This document shows, piece by piece, positions 58,450 to 64,000 of a stretch of DNA of 64,000 bases (the stretch's first letter is position 1; every line of letters starts with the position of its first letter). The stretch lies in assembly GCF_007859915.1 (NCBI RefSeq), contig NZ_SJPM01000014.1, forward strand, positions 64,867 through 128,866. The letters run 5' to 3'. Position numbers and translations under genes: made by a program. Below the pieces are notes generated by a model, which worked only from the letters and a program-made list of their open reading frames with translations, was not told the origin of the DNA and made no database searches. Origin of the DNA: Neorhodopirellula pilleata. Its GTDB lineage: Bacteria > Planctomycetota > Planctomycetia > Pirellulales > Pirellulaceae.

Positions 58450-59181
58450 TCACTCCACGAATAAACCCATCGTTTCCAACTGGATCCGCATCGCCTCAGG
58501 GGACACAGCGAACTTAGCCGCCAACGGATCGCAAAACGTCTCGCGACGCAGCCGAACCGGATCCACCGAGCCAGCATCGTCCCCATCAACAAACGAAATC
58601 CGATTCGAGTCAACGTTCGGAACTCGCCGTTGAATTTCTACTTCGCTGACTGGCTCGTCGCCGCCAGTCAGCTCTCTCCATGCCGCCAGCATCAGCCGTT
58701 TGGGCATCAACAAGCACGCCGCAAACGCATCGGCCTGCCGCTCAATCTGTGATCGACGACCATCGGATCGATGAATCACTTCCGGCATTGCCTCATCGCC
58801 GAACAACATCGGATTGCCATCGTGGTCGACAAAGTAATGACGATGCAAAATCCAGTGACCAAGTTCGTGCCCAAATGTGAAATTGAACCGCGGCAGCATC
58901 AATGGCCACACGTCAGGGTTGATTTCGTGATCGAACATAATCAGCCCGCGACGCAGCCACGTCGCACCGTGAATGCGGTCGGCAAACCGCGATTGCAGGT
59001 CAACGAACTCGAATTCCAATTCCAGCAAGCTCGTCGCAATGTCTTCGACTTCGATCGGCGCGACCGTCGGCATCCGCACCAACCGCTCGTACCGATCCAG
59101 CACCGCATCAGCCTCAGCCGCTATCTCCGTAAGCGTCAATTCGGGCACGTCAAATCCCTGTGCCAGCAGGTCCAACGTCAT
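58450..59181 (-). CDS. ImmA/IrrE-type metallopeptidase
   Basis: 243 residues from the ATG with GGGAAG upstream. The zinc motif FTFGHELGHWILHRH (HExxH) is followed by the downstream Glu in ERQADAFAACLLMP. Such peptidases cleave repressors of mobile elements or act in stress response. It lies next to a truncated ATPase gene divergently, so its partner may be lost. Confidence 0.87.
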   Translation of the reverse strand: MTLDLLAQGFDVPELTLTEIAAEADAVLDRYERLVRMPTVAPIEVEDIATSLLELEFEFVDLQSRFADRIHGATWLRRGLIMFDHEINPDVWPLMLPRFNFTFGHELGHWILHRHYFVDHDGNPMLFGDEAMPEVIHRSDGRRSQIERQADAFAACLLMPKRLMLAAWRELTGGDEPVSEVEIQRRVPNVDSNRISFVDGDDAGSVDPVRLRRETFCDPLAAKFAVSPEAMRIQLETMGLFVE

Positions 59182-61481
59182 CGTCACTTCCCCTTTTCCC
59201 GCATGCGTTTGATGGTTTGTTGCAGTTTCTCGACGAGTGCAGTCCGGCTTCAGTTCGCTTGCTTCAAGGGCTCGCGGCGGCAAGCTCGCATCGTATTCGA
59301 ATCATTGCGATCGAGCACTTTGAGCGACTGACGGGCGGCGGTGCTAATCAGCCGGAAGCATGGCTCGACAAGTTGCCACCGGAGACGACCAATGCAATCC
59401 TCCGCACAAACTTTCCGGAAGTACCGGAAGAAACCCGTGAACGTATCGTCATCCTTTCCGACGGATACATTCGTTTCGCTGCCCTGATTTGTCGGAACGA
59501 ATCGGGCCTCAATCTGAGCGACCTGACGCAGACGATTCAATCTGTCAGTCAGTGGGTGGATCACTATTTGGATGACGATGTGGATTGCGACCTGGTCGGT
59601 GCGATCGCCTTGTTTTCGCGAGTCGGCTTCCGAGATGAATTCCGAGGCGAGTTGGAAAGTCTGTCTGACTTGACCTCTACACCCATTCGAGAAATTGAGC
59701 GTCGCGTTGAGAAGATTCGAAATCGAACCGGCTTCGTAACTCAACAGGGACAATTCTGGTACGTCACCCCAGAGTTGATCGCACCTGAGATGTTTCGTCG
59801 AGGATGGCGTGCCTTCGCGGAGAATGATTTGGATAGCTTTGTGAGGACTCTACCACCACCAATGCTTGAACAATTCAAACGTCGCGTCGAACACTACGGT
59901 GGCAAGGAGGTCGCGGCACGGGTCGCGGATTACTTTCGCGGATTGATGGTCACGCTTTCAATTGACGATTTGCTTGACGCCGATGTCGTCGAATTTATGG
60001 TCTCGATCGTAAAGTTGGATCCGTCCAGATACGTCCATCGGATCGCCGACCTCGTTGAAAACAGCTCCGCCGAAGACATCGGCAAGATCGGCACGCAATT
60101 AGGAAGCGGCTCGTGGGGGCCACGACGGCATCTTGTTTGGATGTTTGAAAAGATGGCACTCTTTCCAGAGTTCTTTCTCGATGCGGAAAGAGCGCTCTTC
60201 AAACTCGCATCGACCGAAACTGAGGACCACATCGGAAACAACGCGACAAAGATCTGGGCGACGCTTTGGCAGATCTACTTTTCCAATACTTCGTTGCCGT
60301 TCGATGAAAGGTTGACAGTTCTAAAGCGGCGATTTGACAGCCCAATGTCACTGGGACTTTGTGAACTTGCAATCGATGCCATGATCGGTCGCACCGGAGG
60401 TGGTCCGGTTCCTCCTCCCTTCTACGCGGGCCGTCCCGTTCCGGACGTGTGGTCTCCACAATCCCGAGAAAATGAGAGGCAATACGTTGAGAAGGAATTT
60501 GCGAGTTCACCACGACATACGATGGGATTGGTCGAGGTCATCGGAAACAAAATGGATTTGTTTTCGAGGATCCTTACCTCGATCGAGAATGATGAGCTGT
60601 CCTCTGTCGACGTTGTGCGATTGGCCTACAACTTTGGCGGTCAGCCTCTGCCCCCCGAGGCGAGCTTGCGGTTGCTCGAATCATTCGCGTGCGACGACGC
60701 GAGATTTGATCGCGAGGCAAACTGGATGGTGCGATTAATTCATCACCTCATCATGGCAAATCGCCACGGAGAGGCTGAGCAAGATATTCTCGCTTCGCCT
60801 GCGTTTCGGGTGATCGCTCGTGAGACCTTGCAAAAAGCATTGCCCCAACTGGATCGTCACTCCGTTGGAGAATGGTGCCAGATTGGTTCGAGGCTTATTC
60901 AAAGAGGCGATTTGGAGTGCTTTAAGCTGTTTGAGGAGGCACTCGGTTCTGACGACCCTACCTTGTGTCGGAAGTCACTTACCAGTCTCGAAGAGTTGGC
61001 AGAAGGTTACCCCGTTGAAGTGATGGACTGTTTCGGAAGGGCGTTGGCCGGTGACTCTGGGATGTACCTCCGTGTCCACAACTGCGATTCGCTTCTTAGC
61101 GCTCTTCCAAAACGCGTGGTGCTTGATTGGTGTGACGGCAAAACAACCAATGAAGTGAAGATGATCGCACGGCACATGCCACCTCCTTATCAAGCGGGAA
61201 CATCGATGAACGTGCCCGAGGTACTGGACGAGTTCCTGATTTCCTATGGCAGTGACGAAATTGTGGCCGAACTCCACGCAGGAAAGAACAGTTCAGGAGT
61301 TTGGAATGGACCTCTGTCGCCGCAACTCAAGGATGAGGCCGAGCGGCTGACGTCATTGTTGAGCCATCCGAATCAATGGATTTACCGTTACGCTGCCCTC
61401 GAACGAGATTATTTGCTGGCCTGGGCAGAGCGTGAACAGATCCGTGAAGCAAACGAAGCCATTCAGCACCGAACGAAATAG
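59160..61481 (+). pseudogene. STAND-like ATPase, C-terminal part only
   Basis: About 735 protein-like residues from near 59280. The segment EAWLDKLPPETTNAILRTNFPEVPEETRERIVILSDGYIRFAALIC is the region after the P-loop NTPase in STAND proteins. Long helical repeats follow. The Walker A and effector domains are missing, and the upstream text matches nothing, so the 5' part was lost near 59240-59280. Full-length relatives include anti-phage defence ATPases. Confidence 0.6.
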
Positions 61482-61753
61482 TCGCACTTTTGCTCCGTCG
61501 TTATTCGAGCTATCGCTTGCCTTAATCTACGGCCAGGAACTGAGAATCTCGACCAAAATGCGACTGCACCGTTCCGGATCATTTGCCCCCGAGAGTCCAA
61601 GGGATTTGATTGTCATAGGCTTTCCACCGAAAAGCGGTCGAAACAAATCTTGCTGCGGAGAAATTTTGGAATTGCGATCTGCCTAAGGGCTCGATTCGAT
61701 ATCCGTACTACAGTTGCCAATCAACGGCCGGCGGTCGGCCACCGTGCCCTGGC
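61482..61753. other. short intergenic interval
   Basis: No supported gene, hairpin or repeat seen. Confidence 0.4.
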
Positions 61754-62005
61754 GTGAACGTGCAATGCTACGAAATCGAGACGCTCATTTGCGGGTTATT
61801 GAACCAGCCGACCAAAGACTACGCAAAAGAAGTCCAAGTCATCGCCGCGGCTTGGAGCCAGCTAAACGAAGACGCCAAACGGATCGTGTTGCCCAAGATC
61901 CTCTCGAGGGCAGTTCTCGAAATGAGCACCGGTGAAATCACGCTCGGCTTGGTTGATGACGCAGCTGAGTTCGTTCGCGAAGCAGTGGAACATCAAACCG
62001 CCTAG
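61754..62005 (+). CDS. small helical protein
   Basis: 83 residues from GTG. Helical: YEIETLICGLLNQPTKDYAKEVQVIAAAWSQLNEDAKRIVLPKIL. No family certain. Confidence 0.5.
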   Translation: MNVQCYEIETLICGLLNQPTKDYAKEVQVIAAAWSQLNEDAKRIVLPKILSRAVLEMSTGEITLGLVDDAAEFVREAVEHQTA

Positions 62006-62212
62006 GTGCTGGAACCATCTCATCTACTACGGATTGTTCTGAACGTCTGAGTCTTCTGAGAGTTCTGGGCTTCCAAGCGCGCCGAAGTTAAAATCGTGCT
62101 TCGACACGGTACGGATGAATTCTTATGCTCAGCTATTGACGCGGAACACAGATGGGAGCTTTGTTGACCTAACCGAGTCTCTGCAAGCATTTGTTGCGAT
62201 TGATAATGGAAA

Positions 62213-62611
62213 ATGATGACCATGAACGTTTACGAATTGACCTATTTCGCGGACGATCCGCGATTCAGTGGCTTTGAGTTCCCCGAGGACGCTCCGTCAC
62301 TGATCGGTCGCGAGTCGATTGCACGCGATTTTGATCCTGAACTCCACGGCGAGTTCGATTGGAGGCCCGTTTCGCTGGCGAAAGTTTGGGTTCCCCAAAG
62401 AGTGGTTGGAGGGGTCGAGCCGTACAACGACTACCCGCGCGTGGGCATGTTGCCTGCCTTCAGTCGCCGCGCCGTCGATGCGTTGCGAGTCGAGCTTGAT
62501 GCGAACGGCGAGATCTTGCCGGTGCAATCGAAGGTGGGTGAGTACTTCGTTTACAACGTGCTGACGAAATCGTTGGCGTTGGATGTAGATACACGTCGCA
62601 TGCGTTCTTGA
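62213..62611 (+). pseudogene. Imm11-like (DUF1629) protein, C-terminally truncated
   Basis: 132 residues. VYELTYFADDPRFSGFEFPED and FSRRAVDALRVELDANGEILPVQS.VGEYFVYNVL match the N-terminal and middle part of DUF1629/Imm11-type immunity proteins, which are about 190 residues. After LDVD the frame ends in codons that are the antisense of the DUF1553 gene. Confidence 0.6.
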
Positions 62612-64000
62612 TACAACATTCGTCGCCACGTTGGTTTCGAGAAATTGTCGACAACTTCCCACTGCGCGTATCGCTGCTTGACATCGTGAATGCGATAGCT
62701 GGAACCGCCAATACTTGTGTCCAGATGGCCTGATGCCAACAGGACGTTGTCGCGGATCACTTCGGCCTCAACACGTCGCGGCGGAAATCGCCACAACAGT
62801 TGTGCGGATGAGTCTTTCGCCAAGCCGACTTCATTTGGAGCTGCCGATTGGCGGAATCCTCGGGACATCACCATCATACGAATCATGTCCTTGACCGAGT
62901 AATCGGACGCGATGAATTGATCGGCCAACCAATCAAGTAGCTCGGGATGAGTCGGCGAGGCACCGGCCAGTCCGAAGTCGCTGGGCGTCGCCACGATGCC
63001 ACTTCCGAAAATGTGGTGCCACGTTCGGTTCGCCATCACACGCGCCGTCAACGGATTGTTTGAGTCGACCAATCATTCGGCGAATGCTTTACGCCGCTGC
63101 GCACCCGGGCTGTCCGGCTCGATTCCGAGGTCTCCGTTGAAACGCGATGGAGCCGATGCGAAAACAGGATCGCGCGGACTTTCGGGACTGCCACGAGCGA
63201 ACACAAACGTTTCGACCGGTTCAACAAAGCGGGCCACAAACGCGGGCTGAGGTCCCTCTTCGATCATCACCGCGATGATCTCATCAATCTTTTGTTGGAT
63301 TGCCTTCCGTTGCTGGTCCTCACTCGATTTCTGCTTCATCGCCGAAGTGGTGGCGAACGGTTGCCATTTCCCCGATTCGTCTTCGACCTCCAAGCGAAAG
63401 TCGCCGTATTGGATGTTATGCAAGCCGTTGATGTAGTCGGTTTCTAGAAAATCTTCGCGGTTTGAACTGAGGCGAAGGCGGCTGATCTGTGTCGGCTCAG
63501 GAAAATGAAATGTGACCCACGGTTTCTCCGGCGAATCTTTGGGGGAGTTGGCTTTGAATTCTTTGGCGCCGTAAACCTGATTGACCAAATTCTCGGCGCT
63601 CATGCCTTCGTTCTTCGTCGCTGGGTTTTCCGAAACCGTCACGCCCAAGGATGGAAGTGCGACATTCCGCAGCCCGTCCTGCTCTCTTGGATCGTCTTGC
63701 AAGATCTCGACTTCGTCCATCAGCACAAAGCGTCCGGTGAAGGCAATACGAAGCGAATCGATCGTACGGCTGGGGAAGTGGACTTCTTGAAAGCCCTTCC
63801 AGTCTTCGATCCATGCCCAACCCTCCGCTCGCATTTGACCGCGCAAATGCTCTAATTCCGCACGCAGCTCGCTTTCGCGATGCACACGCGGATCATCGTT
63901 TGGCAATTCCGGATAGCGACTTCCAAACTCGACGTCCTGAAACACCGCCGTCATCGAGTAGTAGTCGGAAATCGAGATTGGATCGAACTTGTGGTTGTGG
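62551..64000 (-). pseudogene. DUF1549/DUF1553 (PSCyt-type) protein, interrupted and truncated
   Basis: The frame enters from the right edge (HKFDPISISDYYS then the ATG at 63954). It includes RLRLSSNREDFLE and QRRKAFAE, a TGA at 63073-63075, then LVDSNNPLTARVMANRTWHHIFG in the same frame. The family reads AEWL.D..NPLTARV.VNR.W, so TGA stands where Trp (TGG) is expected. It ends after YQERMRRV, about 100 residues early, at the junction near 62590. Large outer-surface proteins of this type are abundant in planctomycetes. Confidence 0.8.

Noticed and set aside
55876..63075. Genetic-code change (TGA as Trp) or suppressor tRNA
   Set aside because: TGA ends many intact genes here, one interruption is TAG, the array tRNA-Trp has anticodon CCA, and no tRNA with CUA or UCA anticodon was found.

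Overview
The window looks like chromosomal DNA of a planctomycete, probably a Rhodopirellula-type Pirellulaceae. The lineage is inferred from the gene families on the right: a prepilin-like DUF1559 protein, a secreted DUF1080 lipoprotein, a DUF1549/DUF1553 protein, a PQQ-propeller protein and a golvesin-tailed FAD oxidoreductase. No rRNA or marker gene is present to fix the genus.

Layout. 1-3.7 kb: end of a winged-helix regulator, then a serine recombinase and two ParB/RepB-like genes in an overlapping operon. 3.8-15.1 kb (locus 1, all functional RNAs on the minus strand): a Ro60/TROVE-VWA protein, six Y RNA-like genes and a run of 33 tRNA or tRNA-like genes covering 19 amino acids (no Pro), with small cargo genes between them. 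15.2-21.0 kb: a phage/plasmid-type replication module (DnaB-like helicase, putative loader, two HTH proteins) and a tyrosine integrase beside an ordinary tRNA-Arg. I read about 1-21 kb as an integrated mobile element, but no att repeat was found. 21-35 kb: ordinary planctomycete housekeeping and secreted genes.

35-44 kb is accessory: an MbcA/ParS-type antitoxin, a PARG-like macrodomain protein, two head-to-head truncated helicases, an ATP-dependent RNA ligase, two metallophosphoesterases and endonuclease V. 44.4-51.3 kb (locus 2) is a diverged second copy of locus 1: a Ro60 remnant fused to the start of the neighbouring small gene, five Y RNA-like genes, 30 tRNA or tRNA-like units, and a leader ORF with terminator. 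51.4-64 kb is a mosaic of small genes with several truncated or stop-interrupted ones (GNAT, DCC, YiiX-like, glycosyltransferase, STAND-like ATPase, DUF1553).

Main interpretation. Both loci encode RNAs built from tRNA parts. The Y RNA-like genes have terminal arms that pair (the Ro60-binding stem), and most enclose a T arm, a capped acceptor stem and a D arm in permuted order, as in YrlA RNAs. Beside them lies a nearly full tRNA set with many unusual cloverleaves. Between the tRNAs sit several families of long hairpins whose arms are short tandem repeats; two such hairpins enclose genes for four-helix-bundle (23S intervening-sequence type) proteins, so they may be IVS-like elements. With the RNA ligase, phosphoesterases, endonuclease V, a cREC-type receiver protein and the macrodomain protein, the window suggests an RNA surveillance, repair and tRNA-supply system partly carried on mobile DNA. 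This functional link is inference.
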